Shown piece by piece: positions 15,288-22,862 of a stretch of DNA of 39,344 nt. The position numbers and the translations under genes are program-made. The notes under the pieces are model-generated. The model searched no databases, was not told the DNA's origin, and saw only the letters and a list, made by a program, of their open reading frames with translations. Numbering within the stretch: position 1 is the first letter of the stretch; the number at the start of each line of letters is the position of its first letter. The stretch covers positions 1 through 39,344 of the forward strand of contig CAZKTO010000021.1 of the NCBI GenBank assembly GCA_964555685.1, in the 5' to 3' direction. This stretch comes from CAZKTO01 sp964555685. GTDB taxonomy: Bacteria > Chloroflexota > Dehalococcoidia > SHYB01.

Positions 15288-17015
15288 CTACCGGTCTATC
15301 CACACCTTCTCGTACCGCCAGCCGTTGCTGAAGGGCGGGGGCGGCGTGTAATTTCTCACGTCCGGCCGCTTGACCCACGGGTTGGTATTCCACGCGACGA
15401 CGATGTCAAGCGCCTGGTCATACAGGCGCAGCAGGATGTCTTTGACCAGCTTCGCCCGCCTGGCCGGGTCGGGAGTGGCGTCCTGCTCCTGGTACCACTG
15501 CTCCACCTGGGGGTCGGACCAGCCGCTGTAGTTGTTGGGGCCAGCGCGGAGCCAGTTGCGGCCGATGGTATTGGACGGGTCGTCCACGGCGAAGGCGTAG
15601 GGACGGTACAGGGCCTCGAAATTCCCCGCCCCAGCCTGCAGGCGGCGGGCCTGGGCTGGGACATCCTCTGTCTTGATGCTGATCTCGACGTTCAGCGGCC
15701 GGTACACCTCCGCCAGGGCGGTCATTTCATTGGGAAGGCCCACCGTCGTCAGCACAGCGACCTCGAATTTCAAGCGGTTTTCGGGGCCGTAGCCTGCTTT
15801 CGCCAGCAGGTCCCGCGCCGCCGCCTGGTCCTGCGCGGCTTTCGCCGGGTCGTTGCCCGGCAGCTGCTTCTGTTCGCCGAGGGGCGGTGCCCAGCCGCCA
15901 CCCATTTCCGGGCTGGTCATGGCCAGGCCGCTGGCGTAGCCGATGCCTTGCCACGCCGCATCCACGAACCGCTGGCGGTCCAGGCCGAACTGCAAGGCCC
16001 GGCGGACATTGGGGTTGGCGAAGGGCAGCCCCGGCTCATTCTTCAGGTGCAAGGTCCTCCAGAGGGTCGGTGCCAGCAGGCCGCTTTCTAGGCCGGGTAT
16101 GGACTCGCGCAGGCCCTGGATCTGGCCGATGAGGCTTGTGGAGAAGAAGTTGTCAAAGACGTCGATCCGTCCGGTGCGAAAGGCCGCCAGGTTCGCGGCG
16201 GGGTCCGGAATGATGAAGAACTGGAGGCCGTCCAGGTACGGGAGCGCGCCCCCGGCCTGGTCCTTCCGGAAGTAGCTGGGGTTCCGCCCCATCGTAATGG
16301 AGACGCCGGACCGCCACTCCTGCATCACGAAGGGACCGGTGCCGATAAGCTTGCCCCGCTCCAGCTCCTCATCGGCAACATGGGGTGCGAAGGTTGCCAG
16401 AACGGGATGCGTCATGTTGGCCAAGAGGGAGTTGCTGGGCTGCCTCAGGGTGATCCGCAGCGTGCTATCGCTCACTACGTCCACGCTCTGGGCCGCGACA
16501 TAGAACCCTCGGAGGAAGCTGGAGAAGCCGCCGGCCCCAAAGAAGACCCGGTCGAGATTGAACTTGATGTCCCCGGCCACCAGGGGCCTGCCATCGTGCC
16601 AGGCCACCCCTCGCGCTAGGTTGAACACGATCTCCTTGCCATCCTCGCGTACCGTCCATCGCTCCGCCAGGTCGCTGACGATGGTGTTGCCGGGAAAGTC
16701 GGTCTGGACGAGGGTATTGAGCACCGGCAAGGGAAGGACGATGGAGGGACTGGTGGGCCCGCGCAGGATGTTCCAGGGGGTGGGGTCTATGCCCAGGTGG
16801 AGCCGGAGCGTGCCGCCGCGTTTGACTGGGGGCGTCGGCGTGCTTGGCGGCGCGCTCGTTGGTGTGGGCGTTGGCCGCACCGATGGGGTGGCCACTGCGT
16901 CGCGTGGCGCCGCGGGCTCACCCTTTGGCTCTCCGCCGCCACCGCAGGCGGTTGCCAAAAGACCGAGCGCCACCACCGCGCTAACTATGGTCCGTGCCCG
17001 CAACGACATGAACAT
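15288..17015 (-). CDS. Family 5 extracellular solute-binding lipoprotein, second paralogue
   Basis: The 575-residue protein begins at ATG 17015 ('MFMSLRARTIVSAVV'), 8 bases after GGGGAGAG; ATG 17009 is possible and 17036 lacks a site. The signal ends in the lipobox 'LLATAC', then comes a Pro/Thr linker. The SBP_bac_5 domain shows 'GGTLRLHLGIDPTPWNIL', 'TIVSDLAERWTVREDGKEIV', 'AWHDGRPLVAGDIKF' and 'GKLIGTGPFVMQEW', and ends 'NGWRYEKVWIDR'. It differs considerably from the neighbouring paralogue, so the two probably bind different solutes. It is followed by a 413-base gap with a strong hairpin, so it may be its own transcription unit. Transporter membrane subunits are not in the window. Confidence 0.88.
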   Translation of the reverse strand: MFMSLRARTIVSAVVALGLLATACGGGGEPKGEPAAPRDAVATPSVRPTPTPTSAPPSTPTPPVKRGGTLRLHLGIDPTPWNILRGPTSPSIVLPLPVLNTLVQTDFPGNTIVSDLAERWTVREDGKEIVFNLARGVAWHDGRPLVAGDIKFNLDRVFFGAGGFSSFLRGFYVAAQSVDVVSDSTLRITLRQPSNSLLANMTHPVLATFAPHVADEELERGKLIGTGPFVMQEWRSGVSITMGRNPSYFRKDQAGGALPYLDGLQFFIIPDPAANLAAFRTGRIDVFDNFFSTSLIGQIQGLRESIPGLESGLLAPTLWRTLHLKNEPGLPFANPNVRRALQFGLDRQRFVDAAWQGIGYASGLAMTSPEMGGGWAPPLGEQKQLPGNDPAKAAQDQAAARDLLAKAGYGPENRLKFEVAVLTTVGLPNEMTALAEVYRPLNVEISIKTEDVPAQARRLQAGAGNFEALYRPYAFAVDDPSNTIGRNWLRAGPNNYSGWSDPQVEQWYQEQDATPDPARRAKLVKDILLRLYDQALDIVVAWNTNPWVKRPDVRNYTPPPPFSNGWRYEKVWIDR

Positions 17016-17275
17016 CGAGCGCTCTCCCCGGTGCATAGGATTTCGCGGAGGCCATGCCCAGCCTCTGCGCCCATTCCTCTCCCCAAGCCAGCGTTCTATT
17101 CTATTCCAAGCCAGCCATCATTTGCACGCCGGTGTTGCAACGCTGCGCGGAGCAATGTACGACAGGAGTACGGCGTCTCGAGACGCTCGCCTCGATACTT
17201 GCGCCAACGTTTTTGCTGTCAATAGTCGCATTGAAGCTGTTCCAAAAGTTAGCAATTGTTATCATTCGGTACAGT

Positions 17276-17425
17276 CTAGCGGAGGAAAACCTTGAGTTGG
17301 TCCTTGTCAAGCTTGACCATGAACCGCCGCTCCGCTTCTTCGCCGATCTCGGCCCAGCTTAACCCCTGGGATTTCATCCTCCTCACCAGTGTGATGAATG
17401 CTTCTAATGAGTGGTCTTCTTCCAT
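17276..17425 (-). CDS. Small hypothetical protein (49 aa)
   Basis: An ATG at 17425 opens a 49-codon frame ending in TAG (17276-17278), with a stop a few codons upstream that fixes the start. The product begins 'MEEDHSLEAFITLVRRMK' and continues 'GLSWAEIGEEAERRFMVKL', ending 'DKDQLKVFLR'. It is strongly charged and predicted helical, with a 'LSWAEIGEEA' segment like the first helices of a helix-turn-helix. A weak GAGAG lies upstream. The amino-acid composition is far more protein-like than that of the overlapping frames. Its position suggests a small regulator for one of the flanking operons, but no family is recognised. Confidence 0.5.
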   Translation of the reverse strand: MEEDHSLEAFITLVRRMKSQGLSWAEIGEEAERRFMVKLDKDQLKVFLR

Positions 17426-17587
17426 ATGGGACAGGCTCTCTTATGGCGCATTAGCGACGGTATATCAAGGGGACTTACCCGTCGTCTTGCCAGCGAGTTG
17501 CAGGCTCTGCATACCCTCGGCAGTGGACTGCGGCCCAGTAGGATTCCCCGTCATCGCCGACACTGCCGGAGATTCTTGCACCCGCCC

Positions 17588-17664
17588 GCCTCATTGGCAA
17601 GATGCGCACGCACTATTGGGGGATGCAAACGCACTATTGCGCGGGTGCGCTAATTGGCAAATGG
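17588..17664 (+). promoter_or_regulatory. Direct-repeat cluster upstream of the U32 operon
   Basis: GCCTCATT (17588-17595), five bases, then two tandem copies of GATGC(GC/AA)ACGCACTATTG at 17601-17618 and 17622-17639, 21 bases or two helical turns apart. ATTGGCAA flanks the pair at 17593-17600 and 17653-17660. The GCCTCATT-5-GATGC spacing matches the operators at 15101 and 9640. It lies about 100-170 bases before the U32 start, consistent with an activator or repressor array. Confidence 0.5.
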
Positions 17665-17757
17665 CAGTTGACAGATCAAAGCGACAGGAATACAGTGGGT
17701 TCGAATTCCTCTGCGGACACGCAGAGGCGCCGTCATATCTTGGATAGAGAGAACGCG

Positions 17758-18849
17758 ATGAAGCTGCTCGTCCCGACGACCTTCCAAGAAGACTTCCTGA
17801 AGGCCATCGACGGGCTGGCAGTGGGCTCCCTCTACGGGGCCCTGCCCCAGGACCCTTCGCTGCGGGCCAACAAGTGGTTGCCTGATGTGAGTGTCAGCCA
17901 GTTTGAGGCCCACGTGCGGCAGGCTCGCAGCCGGGGAATCGGCTTCATCTACGCCATGAACACGCGCTCCGCTGGCAGCTGGGAGTTCACGGCGGAGGGG
18001 CAGCGCTGGCTCGTGGAGCGCCTGGGGTGGCTGACGAAGACCGGCGCCCAAGGGGTCGTGACCGCCAACCCCTATATCATCGAGATGATCAAGAAACGGT
18101 TCCCCAAGCTGGAGGCCCACGTCTCCACCCTGGCCGACGTGGACGATGTGGACAAGGCCCGCTTTTTCCAGGACCTGGGCGCCGACGCGATCTATGTGCC
18201 GGAGTACGCCAACCGCGATCTCCGGTTCCTGCGGGCCCTGGCCCCGCGCGTCACCTGTCCCATCGTCCTTACCGTCAACCTCGGCTGCCTTATCCGGTGC
18301 CCCATCAGGAACTACCATACGAGCTGCATCTCGGAAAGCCGGGAGAGTCTCGAGCACGGCCACTTCGTGGACTACAGTATGATGAAGTGCACCTCCCTGA
18401 AGGTCCAATACCCCGCCGAGATGCTCAAAGGCCCCTGGATCCGTCCCGAAGACCTGGGACTGTATGAGGACCTGGGCATCAAGGAGTTCAAGATCGCGGG
18501 CCGCGAGCAGGGGATCGACTGGATCCTGCGAGGGATTCGCGCGTACTCCCAGGGGAGCTACGCCGGCGATCTCAACGATCTCATCGCGGGATTCGACGTG
18601 GTGCGGCCTCTGGGAAACGTGCCGATCCGGATCGACAATCAGAAGCTGGACGGATTCCTCGCCGGACTGGTGAAGCACGATTGCCACCTGGGGTGTCTGC
18701 AGTGTGATTACTGCGACACGTGGGTCCCTAAGGCCGTGACCGTGGACGAAGGGACGAGAAAGCGGCAAGCCCAGCACATCGAGGCGACGATTGCCCGCTT
18801 CACAACGGGAAGCTTCCGCGCCCCGGTGACATCCCGGCGTGCCGGTTGA
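17758..18849 (+). CDS. U32-family protein with two cysteine clusters
   Basis: The 363-residue product matches the U32 'peptidase' family, whose studied members (UbiU/UbiV, RlhA) are iron-sulfur proteins for oxygen-independent hydroxylation rather than proteases. Landmarks are 'GAQGVVTANPYIIEMIKKRFP', 'GADAIYVPEYANRDL' and the Cys-rich core C177, C181, C190, C211 ('LGCLIRCPIRNYHTSC', 'MMKCTSL'), which fits a 4Fe-4S site. A second group at the C-terminus, C309, C313, C316, C319 ('HDCHLGCLQCDYCDTW'), is unusual and could hold another cluster. ATG 17758 follows a GAGAG-type site; upstream in-frame sequence is part of the regulatory region. It is the first of five overlapping genes, so a role together with the CopD-like and CoA-ligase-like proteins is likely. 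Confidence 0.78.
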   Translation: MKLLVPTTFQEDFLKAIDGLAVGSLYGALPQDPSLRANKWLPDVSVSQFEAHVRQARSRGIGFIYAMNTRSAGSWEFTAEGQRWLVERLGWLTKTGAQGVVTANPYIIEMIKKRFPKLEAHVSTLADVDDVDKARFFQDLGADAIYVPEYANRDLRFLRALAPRVTCPIVLTVNLGCLIRCPIRNYHTSCISESRESLEHGHFVDYSMMKCTSLKVQYPAEMLKGPWIRPEDLGLYEDLGIKEFKIAGREQGIDWILRGIRAYSQGSYAGDLNDLIAGFDVVRPLGNVPIRIDNQKLDGFLAGLVKHDCHLGCLQCDYCDTWVPKAVTVDEGTRKRQAQHIEATIARFTTGSFRAPVTSRRAG

Positions 18850-19427
18850 CCGCCCGTTCTGATTCTCCTGGCGCCGAGGTGTCCGTGGACTGGTCAAGCA
18901 AAGAAGTGCTGCTGACGCTGCGCATCATTCACATAGGCAGCGCAGTGGTGCTCGTTGGCGGCGTGTTCTTCAACCACTTCGTGTTGCGCCCGGCGCTGAC
19001 CAGGATCCCGCCCCCGCAGCAGGGGATCGTCAGCGCGGCCATCGGAAACTTCTTCGTCTATCTCGCCTGGACTACCCTGGCTCTGCTGATCGCCTCAGGC
19101 CTGCTGCGCCTGCACGCCATGGGCACCCTGAGCCTGCTGGGGAAAGCCAGCTTTTGGGACTCCAGCTACGGGCGCTGGTTCGCGATCATGATTGGGGGCT
19201 GGCTGGTAGCGACGCTGGATGCCACGTTTTTGACCTTCATCGCGAGACCAACGATAATGCGGCGGTTGCCGCTGCTGCCCCACCCACCCGCCACGGCTGC
19301 CCAAGACCAGCGAGAGACCCAGATGCGCATGGGCAAGTGGGTCGAGCGGCTCGTCCTGCTCAACCTCATCGCCACCGTCGTGGCCCTGATAGCGGGCGCC
19401 TCGCTGGTGTACGGCGGCTTGATATGA
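18846..19427 (+). CDS. CopD-like integral membrane protein
   Basis: The product has up to 193 residues and four hydrophobic segments, near 23-45 ('LRIIHIGSAVVLVGGVFF'), 65-90, 110-130 and 170-192 ('LVLLNLIATVVALIAGAS'). The first contains the 'RIIHIGSAVVLVGG' pattern of CopD/DUF2269-like membrane proteins, where a His can bind copper or haem. A second 'WDSSYGRWFAIMIGGW' segment is also typical. The start is uncertain: TTG 18846 overlaps the U32 stop by 4 bases, which suggests translational coupling, while GTG 18879 or 18885 would keep the whole membrane domain. It may pass electrons or metal for the U32 protein, but that is conjecture from operon position. Confidence 0.65.
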   Translation: MTARSDSPGAEVSVDWSSKEVLLTLRIIHIGSAVVLVGGVFFNHFVLRPALTRIPPPQQGIVSAAIGNFFVYLAWTTLALLIASGLLRLHAMGTLSLLGKASFWDSSYGRWFAIMIGGWLVATLDATFLTFIARPTIMRRLPLLPHPPATAAQDQRETQMRMGKWVERLVLLNLIATVVALIAGASLVYGGLI

Positions 19428-20185
19428 GGAGGCCGGGCGCCCGCAGACAGGCAACGGTCACCGTTCAGCTCGAGTCGGATCCGGCGCTGAGCATCGAGCT
19501 GACGGCCCAGGACCTGGGGGGCTACGCGGCGGCTCTGGCCCGGTGCTGGTCCATCCTGGGGATCTCCCGAGGCGACACAGTCGCCATCTTCGACTACGGG
19601 AGCAGCCCCGTCACGTACCTGGCCTCCTCGGCCTTCTTTCCGCACTTGCAACGCGGCGCCGCCGATCTCCTGGGATGCCTGCCTATCTGCAGTGACGGCG
19701 TCCCGCAGATGGCCCCCCGCGTGGTGCGCATCCTCCGCTACCTCCGGCCCCGGGCGCTGTTCCTCCGGCCCGACGGCCTCAACCCCTTCGCCCACCATGT
19801 CGAATCGGAAGGCCTGGACCTGGGCCGTCACGTAGAGTTCCTCGTGGTGAGCCAGGACGAGGGGGTGCTTAGGGCACCGGCACGGGATGAGTGGCAGAAG
19901 CGGCTGCGCGTGCCGCTGTACTCCCTGCTACGCATAGACCGTTCCCTCTTCCTTGCCATGGAGTGCCCCGACTGCCACGCCTTCCATACCTCAAGAGAGA
20001 TGTACGGCGTTCGAGCCGTTGAACCGGCTGCTGCGGGAGCCGGGCCAGGAGATGCGGGCGGGCTCATGGAGGTGACGCCGGCCTTTGCCCCTCACGTCCC
20101 GCAGGGATATGTGAGCTCCCTTGTGGGCAGCCTATTGCCGGGCCACTGCCATCGCGGCCATGAAGACCAACGGATTGCCCTCTAA
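19424..20185 (+). CDS. Truncated adenylate-forming (PaaK-like) protein without ATP-binding motif
   Basis: ATG 19424 overlaps the CopD-like stop as ATGA. The 253-residue product resembles parts of phenylacetate-CoA-ligase-like enzymes: 'LARCWSILGISRGDTVAIFD' and, further on, 'SLFLAMECPDCHAFHTSREM', like the PaaK 'ECxxxxGxH' region. The Ser/Thr/Gly-rich nucleotide-binding loop is missing. The last 60 residues look out of frame: a neighbouring frame reads 'FEPLNRLLREPGQEMRAG', which fits the family better, so a frameshift near 20010 is likely. It overlaps the next gene by 26 bases. It could be a decayed gene or a small non-catalytic partner of the following ligase. Confidence 0.5.
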   Translation: MRRPGARRQATVTVQLESDPALSIELTAQDLGGYAAALARCWSILGISRGDTVAIFDYGSSPVTYLASSAFFPHLQRGAADLLGCLPICSDGVPQMAPRVVRILRYLRPRALFLRPDGLNPFAHHVESEGLDLGRHVEFLVVSQDEGVLRAPARDEWQKRLRVPLYSLLRIDRSLFLAMECPDCHAFHTSREMYGVRAVEPAAAGAGPGDAGGLMEVTPAFAPHVPQGYVSSLVGSLLPGHCHRGHEDQRIAL

Positions 20186-21512
20186 GAACGAGTCCTATTG
20201 GGACGGGTCCGAGACCTGGCCCCAGGAGCGGATCCAGCAGTTCCAGCTCCGCCGGCTGCGGGCGGTCACCCGCCACGCCTACCAGCACCTGCCCTTTTAC
20301 CGCCGCCGCTTCGAGGAAGCGGGCTTCCACCCCTCCATGTTGCGCGGTCTGGAGGACGTGGCGAGAATCCCCATCTTCACCAAGGGCGATGTGCTGCGCC
20401 AGCTCTCCGAGACCGGCGCGTTCCCGATAGGGATGGAGATGCTGCGGGAGGACGTGGCGAAGGAGGCGCACGCCGCCCTCAGCATGACCTCCGGCACCCT
20501 GGGAGAGGCCTTCTACTACACGTCCCGCAGCTGGGTGCGCCGCAGGGGACAGGAGATGATGCGCATGCTGTGGTGGGCCGGGTGGCGGCCGGGCATGAGC
20601 GTGCTGGTGGTTGCCCCCGGCTGGCACTCCCTGTCCTTCGTCCAGAACTGGGCGTTCCGCCAGTTGGGGGCCGATGTCGTCATACCCTGGGGCACCTTCC
20701 TGCCAACGTTCGCCGGCCGCTGCGTGGACGCCCTCGTGCGGCACAAGCCAAAGTTCGTCTTTCTTTTCCTCCCAATGCTCTATGCCATGCTCGCCGAGTG
20801 CGAGCGGCGCGGGCTCAGTCCCCGGCAGGCCTTCTGCTCCGTCCGTTCGGTGCTGGTGGTGGGTGAGCCCATGACTGCGGGGGCCAGGGGAACGTTGCGA
20901 GAGCAGCTGGGCGTGGACGACATCTTTGAAGGGGCAGGTTGTCCAGAGGGTCTGGACGGGCCTGAATGCTCGTTCCACACCGGCCACCACCCCATCATCA
21001 AGGACTGTTACGTCGAGATTCTCGGACTGGACGGGGGACCGGGCGCGCAGCGGCCCGGTGAGCGTGGGCGTCTGGTCCTGACGTCCCTGGCGGACCTCAC
21101 CGCCTCCCTCTACATTCGCGTTGACCTGGAGGATGTGGCAGCATTTCTGCCGGGCCCGTGCCCCTGCGGGAGGACCTGGCCGTTGATCGAGGTATACGGA
21201 CGCCTTTCCGACATCGTCACCGCGGGCGGGAAACAGGTTCTGCACTACGACGTCCGGCATGCCCTGGACGGGATGCCCGCGCTTTCGGGGAGACCCTTCG
21301 CGTTGGTGGGCGGGCAGCCAAGCCCTTCCCTGCGGCTCGTGGTGGAAAGCCAGCGGGCCGAGGGCCAGGAGGCCTTGGGGCAAGCGGTGGCCCAGCGGCT
21401 CCGCGAGGCCTTGCAGGTCCCCGTGGAGGTGAAGTTCTCGGCCCAGCTGCCGGTCCGCTGGAAGGGGGTCAAAGTGCTTAAGGAGGCTGACCTTTGGGAA
21501 AGGCTGCCGTAG
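20160..21512 (+). CDS. Phenylacetate-CoA-ligase-like (PaaK family) AMP-forming ligase
   Basis: The 450-residue protein has the PaaK layout. It opens with 'RLRAVTRHAYQHLPFYRRRF' and 'LEDVARIPIFTKGDVL', has the nucleotide-binding loop 'SMTSGTLGEAFYY' at 108-120, and 'DIFEGAGCPEGLDGPECSFH' in the centre. 'CPCGRTWPLIEVYGRLSDIV' and 'GKQVLHYDVRHAL' make the C-terminal hinge. The family activates aryl or other carboxylic acids to acyl-AMP and then CoA thioesters. The loop has Leu in place of the second Thr of the usual SSGTTG. ATG 20160 is chosen over 20121 because the domain starts soon after. It overlaps both neighbours, showing a compact operon. Its acid substrate is unknown. Confidence 0.78.
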   Translation: MKTNGLPSKNESYWDGSETWPQERIQQFQLRRLRAVTRHAYQHLPFYRRRFEEAGFHPSMLRGLEDVARIPIFTKGDVLRQLSETGAFPIGMEMLREDVAKEAHAALSMTSGTLGEAFYYTSRSWVRRRGQEMMRMLWWAGWRPGMSVLVVAPGWHSLSFVQNWAFRQLGADVVIPWGTFLPTFAGRCVDALVRHKPKFVFLFLPMLYAMLAECERRGLSPRQAFCSVRSVLVVGEPMTAGARGTLREQLGVDDIFEGAGCPEGLDGPECSFHTGHHPIIKDCYVEILGLDGGPGAQRPGERGRLVLTSLADLTASLYIRVDLEDVAAFLPGPCPCGRTWPLIEVYGRLSDIVTAGGKQVLHYDVRHALDGMPALSGRPFALVGGQPSPSLRLVVESQRAEGQEALGQAVAQRLREALQVPVEVKFSAQLPVRWKGVKVLKEADLWERLP

Positions 21513-22807
21513 GTCTCCTTGGGAGCTACTGGCCGGACAACATCTTCCGGTACGTGGATGTGCCCTTTTGGAGCCTCGATAGCGAGCTGGTGGAGGAGTC
21601 GGCCAAGAAGTGGAGCGATCAGCCGGCCCTGGCCGCCGGCAAGGCGCCCATAACCTACCGCCAGCTCCAGCAGCGCGCGGAGCGCGTCACGGCGGCTCTC
21701 CAGGCACGGGTGCCACCCGGGGCCAAGATTGTTTTGTGCCTCCCATCGCCCGTGGACCTGGTTACGGCCTTCTTTGGTGCCCTCGGCGGCGGCTATGCGG
21801 TGTGCCTCGTGAGCCCGAAGGTCCCCTCTTCGCAAGCGGCGCAGATCCGGGACGGCTTCAGGGCGGACCTCTTCCTCTGTGATGCTACAACGCAAGGGCA
21901 AGCGACGGGACTGGCGCCTGGGGCGCCCCTGGCGGTCCACCAGCAGCTGCTGACCAGCGATGCGCAAAAACGGCCCGCGGCTGTGGACACGGATGCGGCA
22001 TCCGTCTGCTTTCTCAGCGCTGCGGAGGGCCTCGTCTTCCAGTCCCACCACACGCTCCTTGCGGGAGCCCTCTCGTGGTCAACGTTCACCGCCATCGAAC
22101 CGGGGCGGGCGGTCCTGTGCTACCGCCGGCCCGAGACGTGGGACGGGCTCTATTGGGCGCTGGCAACCCTCTCAAAAGGAGGGCTCTGCGTCTTCGCGGA
22201 GGTGGATGATCCCTCCTTGCCAGAGATCGTCCAGCAACACCGCCCGGCCTACGCCGCCCTCGATATGGCGGGTGTGGACAACATGGTGGCCGACCCAAGG
22301 CTCCCGCGAGTGGTGGGTGAGGGGATGGCAGGCTTATTTGTTCCCATGGAGGGCTCGTTCAGCCCCGGCTGGCGGCGGAGGGCACGCAATCGCCTGGGGG
22401 CCGATGTCTTGACGGTCTATGGCTCGGCCAAGCTCGGCGCCGTCCTGGCGTCTCACCCTACCTGGTACGTGGACGGCGCCATGGGGATACCGGTGACCAA
22501 CGTGGACCTGTGGCCGCTGGACCCCGCCTCTCACGAAGCACTGGACGTATCGTGGGATGCCGTGGAGTATGGAGAGATCGGGGTCAAGTCGCCCATGATC
22601 GCTCCCGCGACGATTGGGAGCGGGGACAAATGGGTGCCCACGGGTCTCATCGCTACCATGGACTCCAACGGGTTCTACTACCTGCTGGAGCAGCCAACCC
22701 AATGGATGGACCGTCTTGGACTGGGCATCCCTGTGCTGGACCGCCCGGGGCAATGGCTGAAGCGCTTGGCCTCGGCGCTTCCCTTCCCGCGCCGCAGCCA
22801 CCGGTAG
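21494..22807 (+). CDS. Degenerate AMP-dependent synthetase-like protein
   Basis: The 437-residue product has an acyl-CoA-synthetase N-terminal domain ('VEESAKKWSDQPALAAGKAP', 'ITYRQLQQRAERVTAAL', 'FFGALGGGYAVCLVSPKVP'). The signature loop TSGTTGxPKG is replaced by 'LSAAEGLVFQSHH', and the later 'TGDxxxxDxxG' reads 'TGLIATMDSNG'. The protein ends soon after and lacks the C-terminal lid with its catalytic Lys. Adenylation is therefore unlikely. The TTG start at 21494 lies 8 bases after a strong AAGGAGG inside the end of the PaaK-like gene, so it is translated by coupling and is not simply junk. A regulatory or substrate-holding subunit of the PaaK-like ligase is a reasonable idea. Confidence 0.65.
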   Translation: MGKAAVGLLGSYWPDNIFRYVDVPFWSLDSELVEESAKKWSDQPALAAGKAPITYRQLQQRAERVTAALQARVPPGAKIVLCLPSPVDLVTAFFGALGGGYAVCLVSPKVPSSQAAQIRDGFRADLFLCDATTQGQATGLAPGAPLAVHQQLLTSDAQKRPAAVDTDAASVCFLSAAEGLVFQSHHTLLAGALSWSTFTAIEPGRAVLCYRRPETWDGLYWALATLSKGGLCVFAEVDDPSLPEIVQQHRPAYAALDMAGVDNMVADPRLPRVVGEGMAGLFVPMEGSFSPGWRRRARNRLGADVLTVYGSAKLGAVLASHPTWYVDGAMGIPVTNVDLWPLDPASHEALDVSWDAVEYGEIGVKSPMIAPATIGSGDKWVPTGLIATMDSNGFYYLLEQPTQWMDRLGLGIPVLDRPGQWLKRLASALPFPRRSHR

Positions 22808-22862
22808 GGCCCGCGTGCGTGATGGGGTGCGACGCTGGAGGGCGCATCGCCCGCCCCAGGGG

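Larger units (their letters stand above)
17016..17757. other. Divergent intergenic region
   Basis: This 742-base region separates the minus-strand lipoprotein gene from the plus-strand U32 operon. It is relatively AT-rich around 17215-17280 and holds one small minus-strand gene candidate (17276-17425) and a repeat cluster near 17588-17660. A plus-strand frame at 17292-17747 looks spurious. Promoters for both flanking genes are expected here but none is clear. Confidence 0.5.

Noticed and set aside
17107..17140. Possible further operator copy upstream of the second lipoprotein gene (TGCAAATGATG on the complement)
   Set aside because: The match to the other sites is short and the palindrome is missing.
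17292..17747. 151-codon plus-strand frame before the U32 gene
   Set aside because: It runs through the repeat cluster and is antisense to the more protein-like 49-aa frame.
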